In this document: positions 25,873 through 34,601 of the stretch, piece by piece
Numbering within the stretch: the stretch's first letter is position 1
Layout: each line of letters begins with the position of its first letter
Assembly (NCBI RefSeq): GCF_022807995.1
Contig: NZ_CP094351.1
Coordinates: 4,247,001-4,311,000, forward strand
Direction: 5' to 3'
From: Pseudomonas orientalis
GTDB taxonomy: Bacteria; Pseudomonadota; Gammaproteobacteria; Pseudomonadales; Pseudomonadaceae
Length of the DNA stretch: 64,000 bases
The notes under the pieces: generated by a model
Databases searched by the model: none
Told to the model about the DNA's origin: nothing
What the model saw: the letters and a program-made list of their open reading frames with translations, nothing else
Translations under genes and position numbers: made by a program

Positions 25873-26847
25873 ATGCAACAGCTGCACGATGAGTTGCTGA
25901 CCCACCTCATCCAGACCCTGACGCCCGGGCAGATGAAGCAGCTGGAACCGCACCTGGCGCCGCTGATCCGGAACGCCGCCCAGGCGGTGGCCGAGGACCT
26001 GATCGCCTACGCGTATCGCGACCCGGCATCGCGCGGACGCGGTGAGCTGATTCTGGAATCCTATGCCTCCTTCAAGGCGGTATTGTTCTACCGGCTTGCG
26101 CACCTGGTGTGGCATTTCCCGGAAACCGCCCACGGCATGTTTACGCGCATCGCGCTCAAGCTCAGCAACCAGGGCAAGATCCTGTCCGGGGCCGAGATTC
26201 ACCCGGCTGCGCGCATCGGCCGACGCTTTGTACTGGACCATGGCTACGGCACGGTCATTGGTGAAACCTGCGAGATCGGCAACGACTGCTACATCCTCTG
26301 TGGCGTGACCCTGGGCGCTCGCGGTATCGCCAACAACCCGGACGGCAAGCGCCATCCACGCCTGGGCAACCATGTCGAGGTCGGTGCCGGGGCGCGGGTG
26401 CTGGGTTATGTGCAGATCGGCGACAACGTGTTTATCAGCCCCTCCTGTGTCATCACCCAGGACGTGCCGGCGGGTACCAAGGTCAAAGTGGTCAATCAGA
26501 TTCAGTTGCAGAAAAACGATGAATCGGAGCACAGCAACTACCTCGGCGCATTCGCCCTGGAGGAGCGCCTGCACGTGGTCGGCGAGGTCGATGCCGGGCA
26601 CAAGGTCACGGTACTGGACGCGGACTTTCATCCGCTGCCGGGGCTGATGCTCGAACCTACTGTGAAAGAGCGTCACCACCTGCAGTTCCGCCTGCACCGC
26701 CAGGGCGTCGGCGAACAACTGCCGCGCCTGCCGCTGAACCTGAAAGTCTGCGGACCGGCGTTCGAAATCACCCTGCTCTCCCCCCCTGGCTTGAGTGCGA
26801 TGGTGCGTCACCTGTTGCAAGCCAGCCCACTGATCGTCGGAGGTTGA
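25873..26847 (+). CDS. Serine O-acetyltransferase with C-terminal extension
   Basis: A 324-residue left-handed beta-helix acetyltransferase of the CysE/EpsC family. Hexapeptide repeats run from about residue 110 to 215, with catalytic Asp-His in RFVLDHGYGTVIGE and His in KRHPRLGNHVE. About 100 residues follow the helix (from GAFALEERLHVVGEVDAG) with no hexapeptide pattern; ordinary EpsC is near 220 residues. The start at 25873 is favoured by GGGAGG ten bases ahead; ATG 25855 and a longer frame exist. It supplies O-acetylserine for the CysM-like enzyme. The stop is two bases before the alaX start. Confidence 0.85.
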   Translation: MQQLHDELLTHLIQTLTPGQMKQLEPHLAPLIRNAAQAVAEDLIAYAYRDPASRGRGELILESYASFKAVLFYRLAHLVWHFPETAHGMFTRIALKLSNQGKILSGAEIHPAARIGRRFVLDHGYGTVIGETCEIGNDCYILCGVTLGARGIANNPDGKRHPRLGNHVEVGAGARVLGYVQIGDNVFISPSCVITQDVPAGTKVKVVNQIQLQKNDESEHSNYLGAFALEERLHVVGEVDAGHKVTVLDADFHPLPGLMLEPTVKERHHLQFRLHRQGVGEQLPRLPLNLKVCGPAFEITLLSPPGLSAMVRHLLQASPLIVGG

Positions 26848-26849
26848 AC

Positions 26850-27581
26850 ATGTCCGTGCATACCATGGAAACCCTGGCGCTGTTCGACAGCGCGCCCTAT
26901 CAAAACGCCTTCAGCGCCCGGGTGATTGCCGTCAGCGAGCACGGCGTCGCGCTGGAGCACACGCTGTTCTACCCCACCGGCGGTGGGCAACCAGGCGACA
27001 CCGGCCACCTCACCCTGGCCGACGGCACGCGCGTGGAAGTCACCGGCACGGTGCGCGATCCGGTGCTGCGCTCGATCATCTGGCATCAGGTGCAACATTG
27101 CCCGGCGCAACTGATCGCCGGCGCCCAGGTAGACGCCGGCCTGGACTGGGAGCGCCGCTACCAGCATATGAAGATGCACACCTGCCTGCACTTGCTGTGT
27201 TCGATCATCGACGCGCCCGTCACCGGTTGCAGCATCAGCGCGGACAAGGGCCGCCTGGATTTCGACTTGCCGGAAATGACCCTGGACAAGGACAGCATCA
27301 CGCGCGATCTCAACGCACTGATCGAACAGGCGCACCCGGTGCAAACCCTGTCGATGGCCGCGACCGAGTACGCCACCCTGCTGCAGATCACCCGCACCCA
27401 GGCCGTTGCGCCGCCGGTCATTCAGGGTTCGGTGCGAGTGATTGAAATCCCGGGCATCGATATCCAGCCGTGCGGCGGTACCCATGTGCTCAATACCGAG
27501 GAAATCGGCCGGGTGTTCTGCGAGAAGATCGAAAAGAAGAGCAAGCACAACCGCAGGGTGATTTTGCGGTTTGAAGGCTGA
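26850..27581 (+). CDS. AlaX-type alanyl-tRNA editing protein
   Basis: A 243-residue protein matching the editing half of AlaRS. It carries the N-terminal FYPTGGGQPGDTG motif and the four zinc ligands His106-x3-His110 (HMKMH) and Cys208/His212 (CGGTH). AlaX proteins hydrolyse Ser- or Gly-tRNA(Ala). Pseudomonas AlaRS edits by itself, so a dedicated copy inside an acetylserine/cysteine operon is notable. I infer that it guards against a product or intermediate charged by mistake. The start at 26850 has GGAGG six bases ahead. Confidence 0.88.
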   Translation: MSVHTMETLALFDSAPYQNAFSARVIAVSEHGVALEHTLFYPTGGGQPGDTGHLTLADGTRVEVTGTVRDPVLRSIIWHQVQHCPAQLIAGAQVDAGLDWERRYQHMKMHTCLHLLCSIIDAPVTGCSISADKGRLDFDLPEMTLDKDSITRDLNALIEQAHPVQTLSMAATEYATLLQITRTQAVAPPVIQGSVRVIEIPGIDIQPCGGTHVLNTEEIGRVFCEKIEKKSKHNRRVILRFEG

Positions 27582-27594
27582 ACACGGACAAAAA

Positions 27595-27687
27595 ATGTGG
27601 GAGGGGGCTTGCCCCCGATGGTGGTGGGTCAGTCACCTGATGCACTGACTGACACTCAGCTATCGGGGGCAAGCCCCCTCCCACATT
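27595..27687. repeat. REP family I inverted pair (REPIN)
   Basis: TGTGGGAGGGGGCTTGCCCC (27596) and its inverted partner, ending at 27685, enclose a spacer of about 50 bases very similar to that at 20343, including the stretch TGATGCACTG. It lies between alaX and the converging prpD and may act as a shared transcript end. Confidence 0.92.
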
Positions 27688-27701
27688 GACCGCGTTGTTT
27701 T

Positions 27702-29186
27702 CTAGATCATGAACAGGTCCATGAAACGGTTGACTGGGGTAGCCTCAAGCCGTGCCTGATCCTTGCACAAGGCAAAAATCTCGGCGCTGCGCTGCGCGGG
27801 GAAGCGCGTCGCCAGGTTGGCCTTGAATTTGTCTTCCAGCAAAGGGATACCTTGCTCCCGACGACGGCGATGGCCAATCGGATATTCCACCGCCACCTGC
27901 TCGGTGCAGGTGCCGTCGGTGAAGAACACCTGCACTGCATTGGCGATGGAGCGCTTGTCGGCCTCCAGATATTCGCGGCTGTAACGCGGGTCCTCAACGA
28001 TGACCATTTTCCCGCGCAGCTCATCGATGATCGGATGGGCGGCATGGAATGGATCTTCATAGTGTTCGGCCACCAGGTCGCCGAAGGCCAGGGGCACGGC
28101 GGTCATGTATTGCAGGCAATGGTCACGGTCCGCGGCGTTGGCCAATGGCCCGACTTTGGAAATGATACGAATGGCCGACTCGTGGGTGGTGATCACGATG
28201 CGTTCGATTTCATGCAGGCGCTGCTTGACCTGCGGATGCAGGATGACCGCCGCTTCGCAGGCAGTCTGCGCGTGGAATTCAGCGGGAAAGCTGATCTTGA
28301 ACAGCACGTTTTCCATCACGTAGGTGCCGTAGGGCTGGGACAGGCTGAAGCGGCGCTGTTCCTCAGGTTTGAGGGTCAGGTCCTTGTTGGTGTGGCTGAA
28401 CAACACGTCGTAGAACCCCCACTGCGGCGCACTCAGCACACCGGGGATGCCCATCTCGCCGCGCAATGCGATATCCGCCAGACGCACTCCGCGACTCGAC
28501 GCATCGCCCGCCGCCCAGGACTTGCGCGAGCCGGCGTTCGGCGCGTGGCGGTAAGTGCGCAACGCCTGCCCGTCGACAAACGCATGGGACAAGGCGGCGA
28601 GCAGTTGCTCACGGCTGGCGCCCATCAGCTTGGCGGTGACCGCCGTCGAGGCGACTTTGACCAGCAGCACATGATCAAGGCCGACGCGGTTGAAGGAGTT
28701 TTCCAAGGCAATCACGCCTTGGATCTCGTGGGCCATGATCATCGCTTCCAGCACGTTGCGTACGCTCAGCGGTGCGTCGCCATTGGCCACGCGTTTCTGC
28801 GACAGATGATCAGCCACCGCGAGGATGCCGCCCAGATTGTCCGAAGGGTGGCCCCACTCGGCCGCGAGCCAGGTGTCGTTGTAGTCGAGCCAGCGCACGA
28901 TGCAGCCGATGTCCCAGGCGGCCTTGACCGGGTCCAGCCGCAACGACGTGCCCGGCACCCGTGCGCCGAACGGTACCACGGTGCCTTCGACGAGCGGCCC
29001 CAGGTGCTTGGTGCACTCGGGAAAGCGCAATGCCAGCAGGCCGCAGCCGAGGGTGTCCATCAGGCAGTTGCGCGCGGTGTCCAGGGCGGTTTCGGACTCG
29101 ATTCGGTAAGTGAGGACATAATCGGCAATGTCCTGCAGGACCTGATCGTAGTCGGGACGGTTGTTCTGGTCGACGTTGGCGCTCAT
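27702..29186 (-). CDS. prpD: 2-Methylcitrate dehydratase
   Basis: A 494-residue MmgE/PrpD-family protein beginning MSANVDQNNRPDYDQVLQDI, with RTYRHAPNAGSRKSWAAGDA typical of PrpD. It dehydrates 2-methylcitrate to methylaconitate in the methylcitrate cycle of propionyl-CoA breakdown. Because AcnD and PrpF are also present, it may be partly redundant in this operon, as in P. aeruginosa. Last gene of the prp set, separated from prpF by 252 bases filled with a repeat. Confidence 0.94.
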   Translation of the reverse strand: MSANVDQNNRPDYDQVLQDIADYVLTYRIESETALDTARNCLMDTLGCGLLALRFPECTKHLGPLVEGTVVPFGARVPGTSLRLDPVKAAWDIGCIVRWLDYNDTWLAAEWGHPSDNLGGILAVADHLSQKRVANGDAPLSVRNVLEAMIMAHEIQGVIALENSFNRVGLDHVLLVKVASTAVTAKLMGASREQLLAALSHAFVDGQALRTYRHAPNAGSRKSWAAGDASSRGVRLADIALRGEMGIPGVLSAPQWGFYDVLFSHTNKDLTLKPEEQRRFSLSQPYGTYVMENVLFKISFPAEFHAQTACEAAVILHPQVKQRLHEIERIVITTHESAIRIISKVGPLANAADRDHCLQYMTAVPLAFGDLVAEHYEDPFHAAHPIIDELRGKMVIVEDPRYSREYLEADKRSIANAVQVFFTDGTCTEQVAVEYPIGHRRRREQGIPLLEDKFKANLATRFPAQRSAEIFALCKDQARLEATPVNRFMDLFMI

Positions 29187-29275
29187 GGCGGTTCTCCAAA
29201 AAGGTTGGGTTATTCCTCAGGCTCACGGTTGATCATCAGGGCAGGTCTGGTTGCCTGCCTTGGAATAGAGATCCC

Positions 29276-29424
29276 CTGTGGAGAGGGTCTATCTGTAGGA
29301 GCGAGCTTGCTCGCGAAAAACTTACAGGCGCCGCGTTCATTCAAAAAGCACGCGTATTCGTTGAAGTTTTTCGCGAGCAAGCTCGCTCCTACAGTAGCAA
29401 TTAGGGCAAGCCCCCTCTCCAGGG
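29276..29424. repeat. Composite repeat A: family II palindrome within family I ends
   Basis: A 100-base palindromic unit, 29294-29393, has arms TGTAGGAGCGAGCTTGCTCG and their inverse. It is flanked by degenerate family I halves (CTGTGGAGAGG on the left, AGGGCAAGCCCCCTCTCCAG on the right). The interior differs from the other copies by a few bases. It occupies the gap between prpF and prpD. Confidence 0.88.
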
Positions 29425-29438
29425 ATTGGTGCTGGGTT

Positions 29439-30629
29439 TTAGAATGAGTCGCCTGGGACGCGCACAAACCCCTCCATCAACACCCGCGCACTGCGGCTCA
29501 TGATGGCTTTCTTCACCACCCATTCACCGTTGACTTGCGTCGCCTCGGCACCGACGCGCAAAGTGCCCGACGGATGGCCGAAACGCACGGCATTGCGCTC
29601 CACGCCACCTGCCGCCAGGTTGACCAGGGTGCCGGAAATCGCCGCCGCCGTGCCGATCGCCACCGCCGCCGTGCCCATCATGGCGTGGTGCAGTTTGCCC
29701 ATGGACAAGGCCCGCACCAGCAAATCCACATCGCCGGCCTTGATCGCCTTGCCGCTGGACGCCACGTAATCCGCAGGCCTGGCCACGAACGCGATCTTCG
29801 GCGTGTGCTGGCGCTGGGCGGCTTCGTCCAGGTGTTTGATCAGGCCCATGCGCAACGCGCCATAGGCACGCACGGTCTCGAACATGGCCAGGGCCTTCGG
29901 GTCGCCGTTGATCGCGCCCTGCAGCTCGGTGCCGGTGTAGCCCAGGTCCTGGGCATTGATGAAAATCGTCGGAATGCCGGCGTTGATCAGGGTGGCCTTG
30001 AAGGTGCCGACACCCGGTACTTCCAGGTCGTCGATCAGGTTGCCGGTGGGGAACATCGAGCCACCGCCGCCCTCTTCTTCCGCCGCCGGGTCGATGAATT
30101 CCAGCTGCACTTCAGCGGCGGGAAAGGTCACCCCGTCAAGTTCGAAATCACCGGTTTCCTGTACCGCGCCGTCGGTGATCGGCACGTGGGCGATGATGGT
30201 CTTGCCGATGTTGGCCTGCCAGATGCGCACCACGGCCACGCCGTTGCGGGGCACGCGGCCGGGATCGACCAGCCCGGCGCTGATGGCGAACGAACCGACC
30301 GCCGCCGACAGGTTGCCGCAGTTGCCACTCCAGTCGACAAACGGTTTGTCGATGGAGACCTGGCCAAACAGGTAATCCACGTCGTGCCCGGCGCGGGTGC
30401 TCCTGGCCAGGATCACGCTTTTGCTGGTGCTGGACGTGGCGCCGCCCATGCCGTCGATCTGCTTGTCATAGGGGTCGGGGCTGCCGATCACCCGCAACAG
30501 CAAGGCGTCGCGGGCAGCACCGGGGACCTGGGCCGATGGCGGCAGGTCTTCGAGGCTGAAGAAAACGCCCTTGCTGGTGCCGCCACGCATATAGGTGGCG
30601 GGGATCTTGATTTGCGCTGCGTGTGCCAT
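29439..30629 (-). CDS. prpF: AcnD-accessory protein PrpF (methylaconitate isomerase)
   Basis: A 396-residue PrpF-family protein, beginning MAHAAQIKIPATYMRGGTSK, of the diaminopimelate-epimerase-like fold. It isomerises trans- to cis-2-methylaconitate so that AcnD can act. MRGGTSKG and SGNCGNLSAAVG, the family motifs holding the catalytic Lys and Cys, are both visible. Next to acnD, with an 11-base gap. Confidence 0.95.
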   Translation of the reverse strand: MAHAAQIKIPATYMRGGTSKGVFFSLEDLPPSAQVPGAARDALLLRVIGSPDPYDKQIDGMGGATSSTSKSVILARSTRAGHDVDYLFGQVSIDKPFVDWSGNCGNLSAAVGSFAISAGLVDPGRVPRNGVAVVRIWQANIGKTIIAHVPITDGAVQETGDFELDGVTFPAAEVQLEFIDPAAEEEGGGGSMFPTGNLIDDLEVPGVGTFKATLINAGIPTIFINAQDLGYTGTELQGAINGDPKALAMFETVRAYGALRMGLIKHLDEAAQRQHTPKIAFVARPADYVASSGKAIKAGDVDLLVRALSMGKLHHAMMGTAAVAIGTAAAISGTLVNLAAGGVERNAVRFGHPSGTLRVGAEATQVNGEWVVKKAIMSRSARVLMEGFVRVPGDSF

Positions 30630-30640
30630 GGTTGTCCTCT

Positions 30641-33235
30641 TCAGGCGGTCGCCGCCGATTCCAGGAAGTCCTGGGCAAAACGTTGCAACACGCCGCCCGC
30701 CTCGTAGATCGACACTTCTTCGGCGGTGTCCAGGCGACAGGTCACCGGCACCTCGACACGCTCGCCATTTTTGCGGTTTATCACCAGGGTCAGTTGCGCA
30801 CGCGGCGTGCGTTCGCCGACCACGTCATAGGTTTCGCTGCCGTCGATCTGGAGCGTGTGGCGGTCGGTGCCCGGCAGGAACTCCAGGGGCAATACGCCCA
30901 TGCCCACCAGGTTGGTGCGGTGGATACGCTCAAAACCCTCGGCGGCGATCGCTTCCACCCCGGCCAGGCGCACGCCCTTGGCCGCCCAGTCGCGGGACGA
31001 GCCCTGGCCGTAGTCGGCACCGGCGATGATGATCAGCGGTTGCTTGCGTTCCATGTAGGTTTCGATGGCTTCCCACATGCGCGTGACCTTGCCTTCCGGC
31101 TCGATACGCGCCAGGGAGCCCTGCTTGACCTTGCCGTTTTCCCGCACCATTTCGTTGAACAGTTTCGGGTTGGCAAAGGTGGCGCGCTGCGCGGTCAAGT
31201 GATCACCCCGGTGGGTGGCGTAGGAGTTGAAGTCAACTTCCGGCAGGCCCATTTTCGCCAGGTACTCGCCGGCGGCACTGTCGAGCATGATCGCGTTGGA
31301 CGGCGACAGGTGGTCAGTGGTGATGTTGTCCGGCAGCACCGCCAGCGGGCGCATGCCCTTGAGCGGGCGCGCACCGGCCAGTGCGCCTTCCCAATACGGC
31401 GGGCGGCGGATATAGGTGCTTTGCGGACGCCAGTCGTACAGCGGGGTGACTTTGGGGCCGGTGTCTTCGTGAATCGCAAACATCGGGATGTACACCGCGC
31501 GGAACTGCTCCGGCTTGACCGAGGCCTTGACCACCGCATCGATCTCTTCGTCGCTTGGCCAGATGTCCTGCAGGCGGACCTCCTTGCCGTCGGCGTCGAG
31601 CCCGAGCACGTCTTTCTCGATATCGAACCGAATGGTGCCGGCAATTGCATAGGCCACCACCAGCGGCGGCGAAGCGAGGAAGGCTTGCTTGGCGTACGGA
31701 TGAATACGCCCATCGAAGTTGCGGTTGCCCGAGAGCACGGCAGTGGCGTACAGGTCGCGGTCGATGATTTCCTGCTGGATCAGCGGGTCGAGCGCGCCGG
31801 ACATGCCGTTGCAGGTGGTGCAGGCGAAGGCCACCACGCCGAAACCGAGTTTTTCCAGCTCATGGCCCAGGCCGGCTTCTTCAAGGTACATCGCCACGGT
31901 TTTCGACCCAGGCGCCAGGGACGACTTGACCCATGGCTTGCGCGTCAGCCCAAGCCTGTTGGCGTTGCGCGCGAGCAGCCCTGCGGCAATCACGTTGCGC
32001 GGGTTGCTGGTGTTGGTGCAACTGGTAATGGCGGCGATGATCACCGCGCCGTCAGGCATTTGCCCCGGTACGTCGTCCCATTGGCCACTGATGCCTTTGG
32101 CCGCCAGGTCGCGGGTGGCGACACGGGCGTGAGGGTTGCTCGGGCCGGCCATGTTGCGCACGACGCTGGACAGGTCGAAGGTCAGGCCGCGCTCGTATTG
32201 CGCGCCTTTGAGGTCGTCCGCCCACAGCCCGGTGTGACGAGCGTATTGTTCCACCAGGGCGACCTGTTCTTCTTCGCGCCCGGTGAGTTTCAGGTAGGCG
32301 ATGGTCTGCTGGTCGATGTAGAACATCGCCGCGGTGGCGCCGTATTCCGGGGCCATGTTGGAGATGGTGGCGCGGTCGCCCAGGGTCAGTGCCGATGCAC
32401 CTTCGCCGAAGAACTCCAGCCACGCGCCGACGACTTTCTGCTGGCGCAGGAACTCGGTCAGCGCCAGCACCATGTCGGTGGCGGTGATACCCGGCTGCAG
32501 CTTGCCGGTCAACTCCACGCCGACGCTTTCGGGCAGGCGCATCCACGAGGCACGCCCGAGCATCACGCTTTCGGCTTCAAGGCCGCCGACGCCGATGGCG
32601 ATCACGCCCAGGGCATCCACGTGGGGGGTGTGGCTGTCGGTGCCCACGCACGTGTCGGGAAACGCCACACCGTCACGTACCTGAATCACCGGCGACATTT
32701 TCTCCAGGTTGATCTGGTGCATGATGCCGTTGCCGGGCGGGATCACGTCGACGTTCTTGAAAGCCTTTTTGGTCCATTCGATAAAGTGGAAGCGGTCTTC
32801 GTTGCGGCGGTCTTCTATGGCGCGGTTTTTTTCGAACGCCTCGGGGTCGGCACCACCGGCCTCGACGGCCAGGGAGTGGTCGACGATCAACTGGGTGGGC
32901 ACCACCGGATTGACCTGCGCCGGGTCGCCGCCTTGCAGGGCAATGGCGTCGCGCAGGCCGGCCAGATCCACCAGTGCGGTCTGGCCGAGAATGTCATGGC
33001 AGACCACGCGGGCCGGGAACCAGGGGAAATCGAGGTCACGTCGGCGTTCGATCAGTTGGCTGAGGGAAGCGTTGAGGGTGGCCGGGTCGCAGCGACGCAC
33101 CAGGTTTTCCGCGAGTACGCGTGAGGTATACGGCAAGGTGGCGTAGGCGCCGGGGCTGATTGCCTCGACAGCCGCACGGGCGTCGAAGAAATCCAGGCGG
33201 CTGCCGGGAAGCGGTTTGCGAAATTCAGTGTTCAT
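30641..33235 (-). CDS. acnD: Fe/S-dependent 2-methylisocitrate dehydratase
   Basis: An 864-residue aconitase-family enzyme. It has the [4Fe-4S] cysteines in SCTNTSNPRN and TTCNGMSG, the active-site region GTDSHTPHVDALGVI and the swivel domain with GSSRDWAAKGVRL. It belongs to the PrpF-dependent AcnD type. Second step of the methylcitrate cycle. The prpC-acnD gap (203 bases) contains a REP pair. Confidence 0.96.
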   Translation of the reverse strand: MNTEFRKPLPGSRLDFFDARAAVEAISPGAYATLPYTSRVLAENLVRRCDPATLNASLSQLIERRRDLDFPWFPARVVCHDILGQTALVDLAGLRDAIALQGGDPAQVNPVVPTQLIVDHSLAVEAGGADPEAFEKNRAIEDRRNEDRFHFIEWTKKAFKNVDVIPPGNGIMHQINLEKMSPVIQVRDGVAFPDTCVGTDSHTPHVDALGVIAIGVGGLEAESVMLGRASWMRLPESVGVELTGKLQPGITATDMVLALTEFLRQQKVVGAWLEFFGEGASALTLGDRATISNMAPEYGATAAMFYIDQQTIAYLKLTGREEEQVALVEQYARHTGLWADDLKGAQYERGLTFDLSSVVRNMAGPSNPHARVATRDLAAKGISGQWDDVPGQMPDGAVIIAAITSCTNTSNPRNVIAAGLLARNANRLGLTRKPWVKSSLAPGSKTVAMYLEEAGLGHELEKLGFGVVAFACTTCNGMSGALDPLIQQEIIDRDLYATAVLSGNRNFDGRIHPYAKQAFLASPPLVVAYAIAGTIRFDIEKDVLGLDADGKEVRLQDIWPSDEEIDAVVKASVKPEQFRAVYIPMFAIHEDTGPKVTPLYDWRPQSTYIRRPPYWEGALAGARPLKGMRPLAVLPDNITTDHLSPSNAIMLDSAAGEYLAKMGLPEVDFNSYATHRGDHLTAQRATFANPKLFNEMVRENGKVKQGSLARIEPEGKVTRMWEAIETYMERKQPLIIIAGADYGQGSSRDWAAKGVRLAGVEAIAAEGFERIHRTNLVGMGVLPLEFLPGTDRHTLQIDGSETYDVVGERTPRAQLTLVINRKNGERVEVPVTCRLDTAEEVSIYEAGGVLQRFAQDFLESAATA

Positions 33236-33307
33236 CGTCAGGACTCGGTCACGGTGATTGCAAAAGGAAGACCTTCGCCGGTCGGAAAATTGAAATGCAA
33301 TCCAAAA

Positions 33308-33398
33308 GGTGGGAGGGGGCTTGCCCCCGATGGCGGTGTATCAGTCGACACATGTGTTGCATGACACACTGCTATCGGGGGCAAGCCCCCTCCCACAC
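33308..33398. repeat. REP family I inverted pair between acnD and prpC
   Basis: GTGGGAGGGGGCTTGCCCCC (33310) and its inverted copy ending at 33397. The spacer is diverged from the other copies. It sits inside the prp operon and could reduce or shape expression downstream of prpC. Confidence 0.9.
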
Positions 33399-33437
33399 TT
33401 GATCGCCTTCCAATCCCGGGTCCGTCGGCCCTCTCAT

Positions 33438-34565
33438 TCAGCGACGTTCGATTGGCACGAACTTGCGCTGCTCAACGCCGATGTACTCGGCGCTTGGACG
33501 GATGATGCGGTTGTTGGCACGCTGCTCGAACACGTGCGCTGCCCAGCCGGTGAGCCGCGAACACACGAAGATCGGGGTGAACAGCTTGGTCGGGATGCCC
33601 ATGAAGTGGTACGCCGAGGCATGGTAGAAGTCGGCATTGGGGAACAGTTTTTTCTGTTCCCACATGGTCTTGTCGATGGCTTCGGACACCGGGAACAACA
33701 CTGTATCGCCCACCTCGTCAGCGAGCTGTTTCGCCCAGCCCTTGATCACCTCATTACGCGGGTCGCTGTCCTTGTAGATCGCGTGGCCGAAGCCCATGAT
33801 CTTGTCCTTGCGCGCCAGCATGCCGAGGGTGCCTTCGACGGCTTCTTCGGCCGAACCGAAACGCTCGATCATCTCCATCGCCGCTTCGTTGGCACCGCCG
33901 TGCAGCGGGCCGCGCAGGGAACCGATGGCAGCGGTGACGCAGGAATACAGGTCCGACAGGGTCGACGCACAGACCCGCGCAGTGAAGGTCGAGGCGTTGA
34001 ATTCGTGCTCGGCGTAGAGGATCAGCGACACGTTCATCACCTTGACGTGCAGCTCGCTCGGCTTCTTGCCATGCAGCAGGTGCAGGAAGTGCCCGCCAAT
34101 GCTCGGCTCGTCGGTGACGCAGTCGATGCGTTTGCCGTCGTGGCTGAAGCGGTACCAGTAGCACATGATCGCCGGGAAGGCGGCGAGCAGGCGGTCGGTG
34201 ACGTCACGCTGCACGCTGAAGTCGTGTTCCGGTTCGATATTGCCCAGGAATGAGCAACCGGTGCGCATCACGTCCATCGGATGGGCGTCGGCGGGGATGC
34301 GCTCGAGCACTTCCTTCAACGCTTGCGGCAAATCACGCAGTTTGCCCAGCCTGGCGCTGTAGGCCGCCAGTTCGGTGCGGGTCGGCAGTTCGCCGTACAG
34401 CAGCAGGTAGGCAACTTCTTCAAACTGCGCATCGGCGGCCAGTTCACGCACGTCATAGCCGCGATAGGTCAAGCCGGCGCCGGCCTGGCCCACGGTCGAC
34501 AGTGCGGTCTGCCCGGCCACCTGGCCACGCAGGCCGGCGCCACTCAATACTTTTGCTTCAGCCAT
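33438..34565 (-). CDS. prpC: 2-Methylcitrate synthase
   Basis: A 375-residue citrate-synthase-fold protein, beginning MAEAKVLSGAGLRGQVAGQT, with catalytic histidines in GPLHGGANE and GFGHAIYKDSDPR. It condenses propionyl-CoA with oxaloacetate. Position after prpB identifies it as PrpC and not GltA; the typical length of GltA is over 420 residues. Confidence 0.96.
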   Translation of the reverse strand: MAEAKVLSGAGLRGQVAGQTALSTVGQAGAGLTYRGYDVRELAADAQFEEVAYLLLYGELPTRTELAAYSARLGKLRDLPQALKEVLERIPADAHPMDVMRTGCSFLGNIEPEHDFSVQRDVTDRLLAAFPAIMCYWYRFSHDGKRIDCVTDEPSIGGHFLHLLHGKKPSELHVKVMNVSLILYAEHEFNASTFTARVCASTLSDLYSCVTAAIGSLRGPLHGGANEAAMEMIERFGSAEEAVEGTLGMLARKDKIMGFGHAIYKDSDPRNEVIKGWAKQLADEVGDTVLFPVSEAIDKTMWEQKKLFPNADFYHASAYHFMGIPTKLFTPIFVCSRLTGWAAHVFEQRANNRIIRPSAEYIGVEQRKFVPIERR

Positions 34566-34601
34566 GGTTCTTCTCCCATTTTATAGTTGTTCAGAGAGCC
34601 G

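Noticed and set aside
30623..33124. An 833-codon frame opposite acnD
   Set aside because: Same cause as above; acnD has full catalytic motifs on the minus strand.
20343..33398. Repeated GTGGGAGGGGG palindromes considered as a CRISPR array
   Set aside because: They are dispersed pairs with inverted arms and no regular spacers or cas genes; REP elements explain them.
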